A DNA stretch of 64,000 bases from Incurvaria masculella (taxonomy: Eukaryota > Arthropoda > Insecta > Lepidoptera > Incurvariidae). The notes under the pieces were generated by a model. It ran no database searches, was not told the DNA's origin, and saw only the letters and a program-made list of their open reading frames with translations. The position numbers were made by a program, and so were the translations under genes. This document shows, in pieces, positions 10,990 through 21,545 of the stretch (the stretch's first letter is position 1; each line of letters opens with the position of its first letter). Location of the stretch: assembly GCA_946894095.1 (NCBI GenBank), contig OX335655.1, positions 15,004,001-15,068,000 of the forward strand, read 5' to 3'.

Positions 10990-12470
10990 TAGAGGAAAAT
11001 CGAGACAGTAAAGTGTTTTCCCGTGCCTTCTCTACCGGCGCTAACTAAATTTCAAAACTCGAGCGAGCGGATGGGGTTGTCACTGCAATAAAGACGGATA
11101 TACTTGAGGCGGTGGTAAAAAAATATGACGAATTGTACTCCGCAGCAATGCATGCTCCGAGCCCAAGCAAACCACTCGACTCTGATAGGTGTGCCCCGCT
11201 CACTAGATACTACACCGAGGATCTGCCGGAGTTTAGTGTCTATGAGATAAAGGCTGTTTTGAAAGGACTAAAATAACACAAGGCTCCAGATGAGGACGGG
11301 ATAACGATGGAACTGCTAAAGTCTGGCGGGAGACCATCAGGAACTGCAAACACTGTGCAATGCAGTTCTCAAAAAAATAAGGCGAAGTTGAAGAACTATC
11401 GACCTATCTCACTTCTAAGCGACGTATACAAGGTCTTTTCATGAGTCATCACGAGTTGGCTGACACAGAGGCTGGATCAGTACCAGCCTCGTGAGCAAGC
11501 TGGGTTCAGGAAAAGATACGGCATAATGGATCACATATTTACTGTGAGACAAGTGGTGCAGAAGTGCGAGGAGTACAACAAGCCGCTCTTTGTAGCCTTC
11601 CGCTTCTTTTCTAGTCCTTTACGAGAAGGCGTTCAACTCAGTTGAAAAATGGGCTGTCGAAAACTCCCTCCTGAGGTGTAGAATCGACCACCGCTACATC
11701 GAGGTACTCCGAAATCTGTATCGGTCCGCGACGATGACTGTGAGGCTTCATTAAAATACCCAACCCATCCCTCTTGCTAAAGGCGTTAGGCAGGGGGATG
11801 TGATCTCACCCAAGCTCTTCACGAGCGCATCGGAATATGTGTTCAAGACGCTTGAATGGGACAACATGGGTATCAACGTTAATTAATATTTTCCTCAGTC
11901 ATCTTCGCTTCGCCGATCACATTGTTCTTCTGTCAAATTCCCGAGTTCAGCTTCAAACAATGCTGGAAGACCTTTATAAAGATAAGTAGTAGAAAGATAG
12001 GTAGTTCTGAAGATGAACCGGGATAAAATCAAGGTCATGGCGACTGAGGGTATGACGGGAGGACAAATTGTTATCTCGGTCAAATCCTGCGGCTTGGTAT
12101 ACAAAGACTGTCTTTGGAGGTTGAGCGACGGATTCAACTGGGTTGGGCTGCCTTCGGAAAGCTTAAATTCGCTCTGAGGTCTGACCTTTCGCAAAATTTA
12201 AAGACCCGAACATATGACCAGTGCGTCTTCCCGGTTATGAGTGGGCTGGTCACGTCAGCCGACGAGATGACGACCGTTAGAGTAACCGTGTCCTACACTG
12301 GCGGCCGTGGACAGGCAAACGGAGTATGGGAAGACCACCCACCAGGTGGAAAGACGGCATCAAGTGCGTCGGGGAAAGCAGTGGGTCCGTACCGCTGAGG
12401 GCCGGTAGGACTGGAGAAGGATTGGAGAGGCGTATGTCCCGCAGTGGTCGCAAACACGCTGACGGATTGA
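10990..12470 (+). pseudogene. RTE-type LINE remnant (plus strand)
   Basis: Frame fragments include YTEDLPEFSVYEIKAVLKGLK, HKAPDEDGI, LKNYRPISLLSDVYKVFS, an EQAGFRK block, and further on the MNRDK and ERRIQLGWAAFGKLKF blocks. This is the domain order of RTE reverse transcriptase. Several stops and frameshifts occur. Together with the minus-strand copy it forms a long, imperfect inverted duplication inside the nested element. Confidence 0.75.
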
Positions 12471-12737
12471 CTGACTGTTCTCAAACCATTGTACTCTTAT
12501 TTTTTTGTAGGTGGTAGCATTTAAAGGTTTAATATTATGTCGTTTTTTTTTTTGCTGTAAGAATAATAAGGTTTTGTAATTTGTCTCTTTGTTTACAGGT
12601 CACTATAGTAGTTCATGACAAAAATAATAGTATAAATTCTGGATCTAACACTAGACTCATCAGAAGGACTAAATCGTACACAGGTTTTAAAATGTTTTCT
12701 TGTTGCCACTGGAGTGTGCATCGCTTTAAGGTCCTTT

Positions 12738-13493
12738 CTTCAACCCCTGTCAGCCCATGCCTACGACATTAGAGGCGCACGCTTTACATTCGGCGACGGA
12801 GCTCTTCATTACATAATTCAAATTTGATTGAATGTAAACCTAATGTAATGAAGAATTTTAATAGTCATAATAAAATAAATCGCCACAAAGTTACTATTCT
12901 TTAATTCACAGGACTTTAGGTTAAATATTTATGGTTATTTCCATCCTTTAAACATTTAAATGTATATGTTTTCTATAACTAATACATAAATATGTTTACA
13001 GAGCTTTTCAGGTATTATTTAAACTATACCTACGACTTAAGAGCTGTTAATTTAAAATTCCGCTTTGGTTTAGACACATTGCAACTTTGTTACGATAAAA
13101 TAAAAGAGATACGTAAATAAAGAAAAGAGAGTGACGCCAAAGCTTACTAAACTTCCTTAATATGTGAGTGACGATGTGGACATGTACTTTTGTATAGACC
13201 CGGCAACGTTGCGTATATATTTATAGAAAACATATACATTGAAATGTTTAAATAATGGAAATATACTCTAGAATATTTACCCTAAATTCATGTGAATTAA
13301 AGAATAGTAACTTTGAGATACTTCACTTATGGGTTTAAGTTTTGTGGCGATTTATTTTATTATGACTATTAAAAAATCTTCATTACGTTATGTTTACATT
13401 CAATCTGATTACAATTTTGTAATAACGAGGGCCGTGGCAGAATTTAAAGCGTGCGCCTCTAATGCCGTAGGCATGGGCTGACTGGAGTTGCGA
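12738..13493. mobile_element. Inverted-repeat element inside the nested element
   Basis: Arms of about 250 bp are imperfect inverted copies. The left starts near CAGCCCATGCCTACG; the right ends in its reverse complement near 13485. A spacer of about 180 bp separates them. No coding capacity. Likely a MITE that inserted into the larger element. Confidence 0.65.
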
Positions 13494-13670
13494 TTCCCTA
13501 CGTTGAATGATCCATACGGTAGATTCCGAAAGCATATGTATATGAAACTTCCGGTTTTTACTCTTCAAGTATGCGGAACTATGTGCATCATAACCTAAAG
13601 TTAACTTGAGTTAAACTTAGTTAATAATTAGATACGACAATGCCTTAATATCACGTAATCAATCAATACC

Positions 13671-14250
13671 TATATCACAAATATTTCATTTTGTTTTTTT
13701 TTAACCTATTCAAGATGAGTTCTGATCACTAAAAACATCACTGTTTATAGATAGACATATCACAATACGGTTATATTATATTAATTTAACAATTGATGAA
13801 TATAAGAACTGGGCGCATCCGACGTTCAACATGGCCGCGTAGGAAACGTGCCAGGCTGAGGGCAGCCAACCTAATTTTTTTATGAAGTATGTTCATAGGA
13901 CTATCGAATGGTGGTATTGTCATCTTGTTACTCGATGACGTATTTTTTTTTATTTTTTGACATTTTAAAACCGGCCAACCTCAGAACGTGCCAGGGTAGG
14001 ACGAGCCAACCTACTTTTTTTTAGCATTTCTTGATGACCTTTACCGATTGTGCTAGGTCTCATGTTGTTACTCGATGACGTTAAATTCTACCAAAAAAGT
14101 GATTTAATATTACCTACTGCACAAAACGTTCCAGGTTTGGGTCAGGCAACCTAGTATTTTTAGGAAGCCTATTCTAATCCGCACAACCACAAATGGGTCC
14201 CATGTTGTTACTCGATGACGTAGGGTTGACGACGGTCCGCTCTCGTACTA
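13671..14250 (-). repeat. Right terminal inverted repeat of nested element
   Basis: Reverse complement of 5916-6496. Its three motif copies lie at 14201-14222, 14061-14082 and 13921-13942, keeping the same 140-bp spacing as the left side. Confidence 0.85.
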
Positions 14251-14253
14251 ATT

Positions 14254-16267
14254 CATAGTAGATCCAGATAAGACCTCGGCAATTGCTAACTTACCCCCAC
14301 CAAAGAATATCAAAGACGTGAAGAGCTTCCTGCAGACTACAAGCTGGTTTCGACGTTTCATTCCAGAATATGCAGAGAGGGCCCGTCCATTGATCCAGAT
14401 GATGAAGAAAAATGCCACGTTCGAGTGGAAGGAACTTCAGCAAAAAGCCTTCGAGGATTTGAAGACAGCATTAGTGACGGCGCCCATATTGAGGCAGGCC
14501 GATGAGACCAAGCCGTACGTTCTAAGGACTGACGCGAGTAAATATTGTCTTGGAGCGGTTTTGCTCCAGGGGGAGGGCCCCGACGAAAGGGCCGTCGAGT
14601 ACGCCAGCCGTCAGCTGTCACCTGCTGAAATGAATTATTCAACAACAGAGCGGGAGGCCCTGGCTGTTGTTTGGGCAGTTTCCAAATTTAGAGGTTACAT
14701 AGAAGGTGCTGAGACAACAGTACAGTCAGATCACCAACCCTTAAAATGGTTGATGAGTGTCAAATCGCCAAGTGGAAGACTAGCGAGATGGACTTTACTA
14801 CTGCAAGAATTTAATTTACGAGTGGAATACACCCCTGGTAAAATGAATGTTGTAGCCGATACGCTATCTCGTCCGCCGCATCAAGAGGAGCAAGACCAAG
14901 TTTTTGACCTTTGTACCGCCACAGTGGACCTACCTTCCCGTAACCCCAGTGAGGTCCGTGAGAATCAACTGAAGGACCCTGAAATATCCAAGATTGTGAA
15001 AGACTTAGAGTCTGTGCACGACTCATTTCGTGCCAGAGCGTGGACTGACCGTGGGTACATAATGTCCGATGGCATATTGTACAGATATGCACCAGAGAAT
15101 GAAGATGGTGAAGACCCCCAGCTTGTGGTACCACAGCATGAACGTGACAAGGTGCTGAAAGATTTACACGATGCTCCCACAGCGGGACATTATGGCATAG
15201 AGCGTACCATGCGTCGTATAAGTCTAAGATATTATTGGCCCGGAATGCGAAATTTCGTCACAGAATATGTAAAGAATTGTGTGCCGTGTCAGAGGTACAA
15301 GGCGGACACACGCCGACCGGCTGGTCTGGTTCAAACACCTGCTTCGTCTCGTCGGTTCGAAACCCTCTCCGTAGACCTGTTTGGCCCTTTACCAGAGACG
15401 GAAACAGGAAATAAATGGATCCTAATAATTGAAGACACCTGTACCCATTGGGTAGAGTTATTTGCTCTCCAGAAGGCTACTGCGACTGAGTGCGCTAAGA
15501 AATTGGTTGAAGAGATTTTTATGAGGTATGGTACCCCTCGACGCATTATAAGTGATAATGGCGTACAATTTATAAGCGACGTAATGCAACAGGTTTGTCA
15601 CGTGATGGGCATCGAACAACTGCTGACTGCTTTATATCATCCCGAAGCAAATCCGGTGGAGCGAAAAAATCGCGATTTAAAGCCTCAGTTGGCTATTCTG
15701 GTTGGAACGGACCACAACACATGGGATGCCCACCTGTCATCAATAAGATTCGCTATGAATACGGCAGTTACAAGCAGCACAGGCTATTCCCCTGCATATT
15801 TAAATTTTGGACGTGAAATGAGATCCCCTCAAGATGCACGGAATGACCTCAGAACCATTGTTGACAATGACAACTTTGTCCCTTCCATAACCCCTTATTT
15901 AAAGAAGATGACCTCTGTTCTAATAGACGCCCGTGATACCCACGAGAAGGAGCAACTTCGCCAGAAAAGTTATACTGACCAGCATAGACGTCCTGCCCCA
16001 GAATACAAGGTTGGTGATAGAGTCTTGGTGAAGACGCAAGGCATAAACAACGTCGATAAAGGACAAATCTCTAAGTTTATCCCAAGACGAGATGGCCCAT
16101 ATAAGATAAAAGAAGTCCTTTCATCTGTTAATTACTCATTAGAGGACTCTGCTGGTGAACCCCTTGGGAAGTATCATGTGTCCCAATTGACACCTTTTCT
16201 GGGAGAAGATCAAGAGTTGCCGATCCGTCCCAAGAAGCGCCGAGGTAGACCAAAAAAGAATAACTAA
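14254..16267 (+). CDS. Gag-pol polyprotein, 3' part (RT thumb, RNase H, integrase)
   Basis: Continues the gypsy frame directly after the ATT duplication, in register with the 5' half. An RNase H domain has TDAS (Asp codon 14531), a TEREALAVVWA block and QSDHQPL. Integrase follows: an HHCC zinc finger (His codons about 15169 and 15187, Cys pair in NCVPCQ about 15280), then the catalytic Asp codons at 15374 and 15554 and Glu at 15659. This gives D-X59-D-X34-E, with the insect-typical HPEANPVER context. A C-terminal GPY-type segment (RRDGPYKI) and a basic RRGRPKK tail, like an AT-hook, end the protein. No chromodomain seen. The frame has no internal stop, consistent with a young element, but it is cut off from its start codon by the insertion. 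Confidence 0.92.
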
Positions 16268-16296
16268 CCCAGGCGCGTGGACGCTAAGCCTAGGTT

Positions 16297-16306
16297 AGAG
16301 GGGGAG
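16297..16306 (+). other. Polypurine tract
   Basis: AGAGGGGGAG directly abuts the 3' LTR. It is the expected primer site for plus-strand synthesis in LTR retroelements. Confidence 0.8.
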
Positions 16307-16556
16307 TGAAACAATTATAAACGGACTGCTCCCTGCGCTTCTTAGGAGCACCAACTGACTTCTCCTCATTTGCCCCGTCTCGCTCCCACTCGATCATCGA
16401 CCATCTGAGGGAGTGAGAGGAAAGAGACGCCAAGAAAAATGCACAAAAAGTGACAGCAGTGATGAGAGCCAATGAAACAAGTATTGTTTGTGTTTCGATT
16501 TGATTTTAATTTTGTCTTAATAAACAGTTTGATTGCGACCGAATACGTTTATTACA
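16307..16556 (+). repeat. 3' LTR of gypsy element
   Basis: Identical to 3215-3464 over all 250 bp by eye. The CTTC target duplication follows at 16557-16560. Confidence 0.95.
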
Positions 16557-16628
16557 CTTCTTATACTATTCGAACTGTTTCGCTTATACCATACCCCATA
16601 TATATCATACACGCCTCATACAAGAGTA

Positions 16629-16769
16629 CAGTCGTTTCCCCTCAATTGTATACACTGGAAAGAGAAGGAATTCCTAAGTCCATTTTATTCTATGGTTGAC
16701 TTCAGCATACAGAAAGAGACCTCAAATTTGTCTTTATTTCCAGTGTATAGATTTCAGACAAAACGACTG
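16629..16769. mobile_element. Small palindromic MITE
   Basis: Begins CAGTCGTTT and ends AAACGACTG. Inner arms TGTATACACTGGAAA / TTTCCAGTGTATA also pair. 141 bp, non-coding. Confidence 0.6.
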
Positions 16770-17117
16770 GACTAACGGCTGATTTCATATCGATTTTGTG
16801 ACTTAACTTGAATATACATAGTCTATTTAGAATTGTTCAAATTTGTCTACAATCAGCCCCCTAAGTCACGAAATAATGTGCACAATCGGCCTGTATATGG
16901 ACAGATTTGAGAGAATTAAAATTGTCACGCGGTTTTCCCGCCCAGCAGTCGTAAGCAAACAAAAGATTTTTATTTGCAGAAAATTTAGAGAATCAAAATA
17001 ATCGCATCGCCTTTTCCCAGAATTACTGTCGCATGCAATCAGCTTGGAGCTGATACAAACAGACAGCGCTGATAAGCGATGAGAGGAAAAAACAACGTTG
17101 GAACCTCCGATCGAAAA

Positions 17118-17210
17118 ACCCGCCAAGAGCGAGTTTCTCCCACGAAGGGTTCCGTACCATCAGTTTAAACACAAAACAATCGCGTTTATTTTCCTTTTTA
17201 ATTTTAATTT
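17118..17210 (-). repeat. Repeat family A fragment (minus)
   Basis: CACGAAGGGTTCCGTACCATC marks the 5' end of the family in minus orientation. It is truncated and abuts a plus-oriented copy. Confidence 0.55.
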
Positions 17211-17448
17211 TTAGGTTTCAGTACCCAAAGGGTGCCAACGGAACCTCCGCTGTCCGTACGTCCGTCCGTCCGTCTGTCACAGGGCTGTATCTCATAAACC
17301 GTAATTGGTAGGCAGCTGAAATTTTCACAGAGTATGTATTAATTATGCCGAAAATAATGAATGCAAAAAACGTGATTTTTTTGTTTTAAATCTTGTACGA
17401 TGGTACGGAACCCTTCGTGTGCGAGTCCAACTCACACTTGGCCGGTTT
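17211..17448 (+). repeat. Repeat family A copy
   Basis: Starts with GTACCCAAAGGGTGCCAACGG. It has a (GTCC)n core, a CAGGGCTGTATCTCAT block and the terminal CACTTGGCCGGTTT. This short interspersed repeat is widespread in moth genomes; I do not assert a published name. Confidence 0.75.
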
Positions 17449-17670
17449 CATAATATACACGAAGAATGCATGCTTTTGGATGTTCTGAATTTTGGATATT
17501 GTGCTTCTTCGACTTTACGAAAGCGACCCGTGGGAACTGAGTCGGCGAACGTATTTCGGGAGCAATCGCGGGCGGTTGAGATGTTGGGATTGTGCAGCCA
17601 ACGAGAAAAACCCTCTTTCTCGTTGTGTGTGGCATACGACCACGCTGATATGCACAATTTGTCCATAAAA

Positions 17671-17998
17671 CCATAGACTAGGATTGTAGGGATAGACTGC
17701 TAACGTCATACAACGTACACAACTCGCTAAATACTTCTTATTTTCGCTTGTACTATGACATTTCTAAGCAGCGCCATCTCCCGTCACTGCAAGAACTAGT
17801 TACACCGTTATTAAAACTAATTTTAATTTTAATTAAATCTTAATTAAGCAGGCATGATGAAAACGTTACATTTTTACTATACATTGAGTAATTTAATGCC
17901 ATTTTAAATAAAAAAATTCATTCATATTCATTGGTTTGTTTTAATGTACTCTCAAATGTGAATTGCAACGCCATCTGTTGACTTTCATTATCCCTATT
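17671..17998. mobile_element. MITE family H, copy 1
   Basis: About 330 bp shared with 62.30-62.64 kb, including GCGCCATCTCCCGTCACTGC and GTGAATTGCAACGCC. The ends TTGTAGGGATA and TATCCCTA are inverted. Non-coding. Confidence 0.6.
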
Positions 17999-18364
17999 CA
18001 ACACTCACATAACGTTAGCATCTTTCTCTGCTAACATTTATCTATGATAAGGCGGAGTCGCGAGAAACGACCATAAGACACTTCTATTTCATTTTCTCTT
18101 CTGTGGTTGCAACCGAATAGCAATCGCCAAATTCTTATTCAGTGTCATTTTAATAAAAGACAGCTATCAGCAGTCCAGAAACGCACTCTGGGCGGGTCCT
18201 ACGCGCCCGAATTACTAATGTGGGGATAAAAAACTGAAGCGAGGGCTCGCGACCAGGCGGCCGTGCAGGATGGTTGTCTAATTTTAGATCCGGCGTCATC
18301 CTGATGTGACGGTTACATGAGTTCATAGAAGACGAACATTACATGCCTAGCATTTTTTTCGTGA
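17999..18364. other. No recognised feature
   Basis: Mixed-composition sequence with no repeat match or coding signal found. Confidence 0.35.
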
Positions 18365-18815
18365 TGGAATTCAAATTCAAATCTATTTATTCATTACCAA
18401 AAAAGCTTAGCCTAATATTACATCATTCATATGTTTTATTTCTTTTAATAACTAGGCTGATATATACTGTAGTAACCCTGCTTCTCATGCTGGGATTCCC
18501 TGTGTTATGAGAAGCAGGGTCTTTCATAGAGCTGTCGGGTTAAAGTAAACATGTAAATTAAAAACAATTGCACTCAACATAGAAATTAGTACAATATTAA
18601 TAAATGCATACAGAAGCATCGATACGTGAATTAATACAAGAGCAAAGAAATACATATAAGTTAATGCTACACAATATTTAATATTAATTTAAAATCAGTA
18701 AATAACAACTAATTATATTAAAAGAAAAGGAGGGGAAAAAAATCTAATCCTATATAAGTAAAATTTCATAAAATTACAAACGCAAAAATAAAGAAAGAGA
18801 TAAAACGAAAAAAAA
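18365..18815 (-). repeat. Probable LINE 3' end (minus strand)
   Basis: AATTCAAATTCAAATCTATTTATTC at its left edge is the reverse complement of the AATAAATAGATTTGAATTTG tails that end many lepidopteran non-LTR elements. AT-rich sequence follows without RT motifs, so this would be 3' untranslated sequence. Confidence 0.4.
18477..18520. repeat. 13-bp perfect hairpin
   Basis: CCCTGCTTCTCAT and ATGAGAAGCAGGG pair perfectly around an 18-base loop. It lies within the probable LINE 3' region, where such hairpins can serve RT recognition. Confidence 0.6.
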
Positions 18816-19364
18816 AAAAACATTTATGAACTAATATTAGAATACGATTAGAGTGATGAAAGAGATCATCTTTATAGGAATGATAAAGTAAGCAATAATT
18901 ATTGGCTCTCTGAGCTGTAGACCTGGTTATCAGACCTGCTTACAAAATTTCACGAAATGGGTTGAGAAATGAGACTTGAATAGATCAGTCGGACATACGA
19001 AATAATTTTTGGCCAATCTGAAACGAAGACGCAACGCTCGAGCTTCGCTCTTCGCTCAATAATAATTTTTCTATTGTTGTTGTTGTTGTTGTTGTCGGCG
19101 AGCAGCTGCCGACGCTTGAACGCACTTGACACGAGGCCGTTGTGCTCAGTAACCCGACTTTTGGCTCACTTCAGCCAGCCGAGCTCTTCCACAAAGCGTA
19201 GCAGCCCTTTAGGGTCTTTCCACACTTGCGGGTCGCTCCTTTCGAAGCTTAATTTTTCTATTATAAAAAAGCAAAGTTTACATCATTTTTATTTGCATGC
19301 ATTCTAGTGACCCTCTATTACACGAAAAACTCTAAGCTTGTCTTTCGTAAACGCTCCCGGAATA
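18816..19364. other. No gene; (TTG)n microsatellite at 19074-19096
   Basis: A run of about seven TTG units lies in otherwise unremarkable sequence. The frames covering it are low complexity. Confidence 0.4.
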
Positions 19365-19566
19365 GAGGGTGAACGAATTCGCCGGGTGAACAGGCAAGTG
19401 TGTGATTAAATCTGACGTTTAGTTGCATTTCGTACCATGCTAACTGTCAAACGACGTGTTACTTCAATTCGCCAGTTAGCGTAGTACGAAATGAAAATAA
19501 TAGTCAAATTGAATCACTCACTTGCCTGATCAGCCGGCGTGTTAATGTACCACGGTAATCCCTCTG
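19365..19566. mobile_element. Hairpin MITE, family G, copy 2
   Basis: The CGCCGGGTGAACAGGCAAGTG arm and the mirrored CACTTGCCTGATCAGCCGGCG arm share their layout with 1.3-1.5 and 31.9-32.1 kb. The central parts pair less well. Confidence 0.6.
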
Positions 19567-19679
19567 GAAAGAGTACTACGATACGAACAAACGCACTCGG
19601 TACAAATACGGTGATTTTCCATTTGACCTATGCACCGTAATAATTAGGAAGCAACTTTGCTCTTTGCCAACTATTAGCT

Positions 19680-19818
19680 ATAGACTAGGAGGTCGCGACA
19701 ACAATGGTAACGATAACGTAAATGGCTGAAGCTGGGTTCACAGGATAAAGATCAACTCTCTGAAGCTAAATGTGTCGGTCCGCCTGGGCCAAGTGGTTGC
19801 GTAACCAAGATAAGGCGC
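19680..19818 (+). repeat. Repeat family I, half copy
   Basis: Matches the left arm of the inverted-repeat element at 28.14-28.69 kb, starting GACTAGGAGGTCGCGACAA and ending near CAAGTGGTTGCGTAAC. A SINE copy follows directly. Confidence 0.6.
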
Positions 19819-19828
19819 CAGAAAAAAA

Positions 19829-20060
19829 TTACTGGGTGGTAGGGTTTAAGCCCGCCCGGGTTGGTAACATCGCATTGGATGAAAAGATGGTCGAAGCGGC
19901 AATGAAAAATTGTCCGTGTTTTCCATCCAGTTCAATGTAACCGCGCTCATAAAGGGAAGGTCCTGGCATGGCACCAAATTCCTTCGGGAATGTGGTGTAT
20001 TGGGCTAATATCATAACGGTAGTTGTGTGGTATTAGCCATCCATGTCAGGTCGCATAAAA
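19829..20060 (+). repeat. SINE family B, 5'-truncated copy
   Basis: Shares GGTGGTAGGGTTTAAGCCC, GGTCGAAGCGGCAATGAAAA and GTGGTGTATTGGGCTAATAT with the full copy at 31.1 kb. The tRNA-like head is absent. Confidence 0.75.
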
Positions 20061-20065
20061 AAAAA

Positions 20066-20110
20066 GTTGCCTTTTCACCCGGCGAGTTAATTTACAATAG
20101 TAACCTCCAG
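20066..20110. repeat. MITE family G fragment
   Basis: CACCCGGCGAGTTAATTTAC matches one arm of family G. Confidence 0.45.
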
Positions 20111-20268
20111 GTCTGAACGGCACAATACATATTTTTATCTTCACGCAAGAATAAATTTAAAATTAATTAGGGGAATATAGGAGATATGATGTATGCTACT
20201 ACTGTATAATAGTATATACATAGTATGCTATAATATTGATATTAATAGCACTAACTATATTCATTTTT

Positions 20269-20538
20269 AGGGTTCTGTACCCAAAGGGTGCAAACGGAAC
20301 CCTATTACTAAGCCTCCGCTGTCCGTCCGTCCGTCCGTCTGTCTGTCACAGAGCTGTATCCCATGAACCGTAATAGCGGGCAGCTGAAATTTTCACAGAG
20401 TATGCCGCTATAACCACAAATAGGTAAAAATCAAACAAATAATAAAAATCAAAGGGGGCGGCCCCCTTCTTAGTTTTCAAAGAACGTGATTTTTTGGTGT
20501 TGAATCTTCTATGATGGTACGGAAAGCTTCCGGTTTTG
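20269..20538 (+). repeat. Repeat family A copy
   Basis: TAGGGTTCTGTACCCAAAGGG start and (GTCC)n core present. The 3' end is degenerate at the usual GGAACCCTTCG block. Confidence 0.7.
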
Positions 20539-20589
20539 GCTTATTATTTTATTCAGAAGTGGTAGTGGCAGACTCGAAAGGAATCAAAC

Positions 20590-21174
20590 ATGATAACAAT
20601 GTTTGTATCCTGTATAAATGACTTGCAGGTCTGGGGGACTGTGAAAGAAAGTCTATTGACAACGAAGCTTCAGACTGTTAACTTTGCAGATAGTGGTTCC
20701 CTTTTTATATACTCTAAAAACGAAATTAGTAAATTTAATTGTTGTTTATGGTTTAATAAACTGCCCATAACGATTATCAGTCGTATTCAAGAGATGCGAG
20801 TGATAAGTGGCGCTGCGTTCAGTGGAGGTCGCTCGACCCACTCAACAACACCCTCGAGAGCACCGCTTGAGATAACAGAGCCATGTGGTCTGTCTCGTGA
20901 GACCTGGCCCCCTACTACGAACGATCGATATCGAAAGCGCTTTCGAAAATATCTGTTAAAAGCATACAATATTTCTGACAGGCGATATCGCCTTCTCGAT
21001 AGCGCTTACTCGATAGAGTTCTTAGTAGGGCTCCTGACCCACACTACAGCAATGCTACTGCACATTGAACCGGACAGATTGAGATTCAGCACCAGTTGCC
21101 TTCAGGCTAGCTTCAGACTTTTCGCACTTTATGGTTTGGAACCCATGTTCGACTATGGGCACGTGGCAGGGTAA
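20590..21174 (+). other. Unidentified 194-codon open frame
   Basis: The first 60 codons hold short strings reminiscent of a non-LTR RT (a CINDL segment and, 25 residues later, a FADSGSLFIYS segment where RTs have FADDT). The rest matches nothing I know and includes one arm of the 36.7-kb MITE near 20980-21010. More likely a chance frame over repeat debris than a gene. Confidence 0.2.
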
Positions 21175-21468
21175 GAATGAGGTGTGGAATTTGACGACAG
21201 GAGACAGAAAACGATCAGCGTAGTGTTGAATGGAAACCTGGCGTGAGGGCAGGTTCGAGAGCCTGAAATATGTGAGCAAACTTTTACATTGCGATATATT
21301 TTTGAAATCGAAAAATATAGATCGTGTAATTTGATATATGCTTAAATTTGAAAGTACTTTTGCAATTATATTTTGTCAAGAAACTTTATCATGAATTTTG
21401 TTTCACAAGTTTGTTTATCCATGTAATTGGACCTAGATGACTAACACTCGCCACTATGATATTAGGCG

Positions 21469-21545
21469 CAGGAATTAGGTGCCATGCCAGAAACTGGATG
21501 GAAAACCAGACAATTTCGGATTGCCTATTCGACCAGTTTAATACG
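21469..21545 (-). repeat. SINE family B fragment
   Basis: GAATTAGGTGCCATGCCAG followed by CTGGATGGAAAA is the reverse complement of the SINE 3' half. Confidence 0.45.

Larger units (their letters stand above)
5916..14250. mobile_element. 8.3-kb non-autonomous DNA element with ~580-bp terminal inverted repeats
   Basis: The ends are exact inverted copies, TAGTACGAGAGCGGACCGT outermost, and are flanked by ATT duplications inside the gypsy pol frame. The inverted repeats run 5916-6496 and 13671-14250. The outer 470 bp or so differ at only about four positions, while the innermost 100 bp are clearly more diverged. Each side holds three copies of a motif at 140-bp spacing. The interior carries only decayed retroelement pieces and a hairpin repeat; no transposase-like frame was found. 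A 3-bp duplication is compatible with several superfamilies (for example PIF/Harbinger, CACTA, Academ), but the termini match none I can name. It is best described as a large foldback-like element mobilised in trans. Confidence 0.85.
3215..16556 (+). mobile_element. Ty3/gypsy LTR retrotransposon, split by a nested 8.3-kb DNA element
   Basis: Two LTRs of 250 bp (3215-3464 and 16307-16556), both TG...CA, read identically base for base and are flanked by CTTC duplications. Between them are a tRNA-Lys-type primer site, a fused gag-pol frame, and a polypurine tract next to the 3' LTR. The gene order gag, protease, reverse transcriptase, RNase H, integrase is that of Ty3/gypsy. No env frame follows integrase. 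Without the nested insertion (5916-14250 plus one 3-bp duplication) the element is about 5.0 kb, a normal size. Identical LTRs mean a recent insertion. Confidence 0.95.

Noticed and set aside
5916..14250. Could the 8.3-kb TIR element be a Maverick/Polinton or an integrated DNA virus?
   Set aside because: The long TIRs fit loosely, but the interior has no polymerase B, capsid, protease or ATPase frame, the size is half of normal, and the duplication is 3 bp rather than 6.
20590..21174. 194-codon frame as a genuine gene
   Set aside because: Weak RT-like words only, and the frame crosses a MITE arm, so it is probably chance over repeat debris. Listed only at low confidence.
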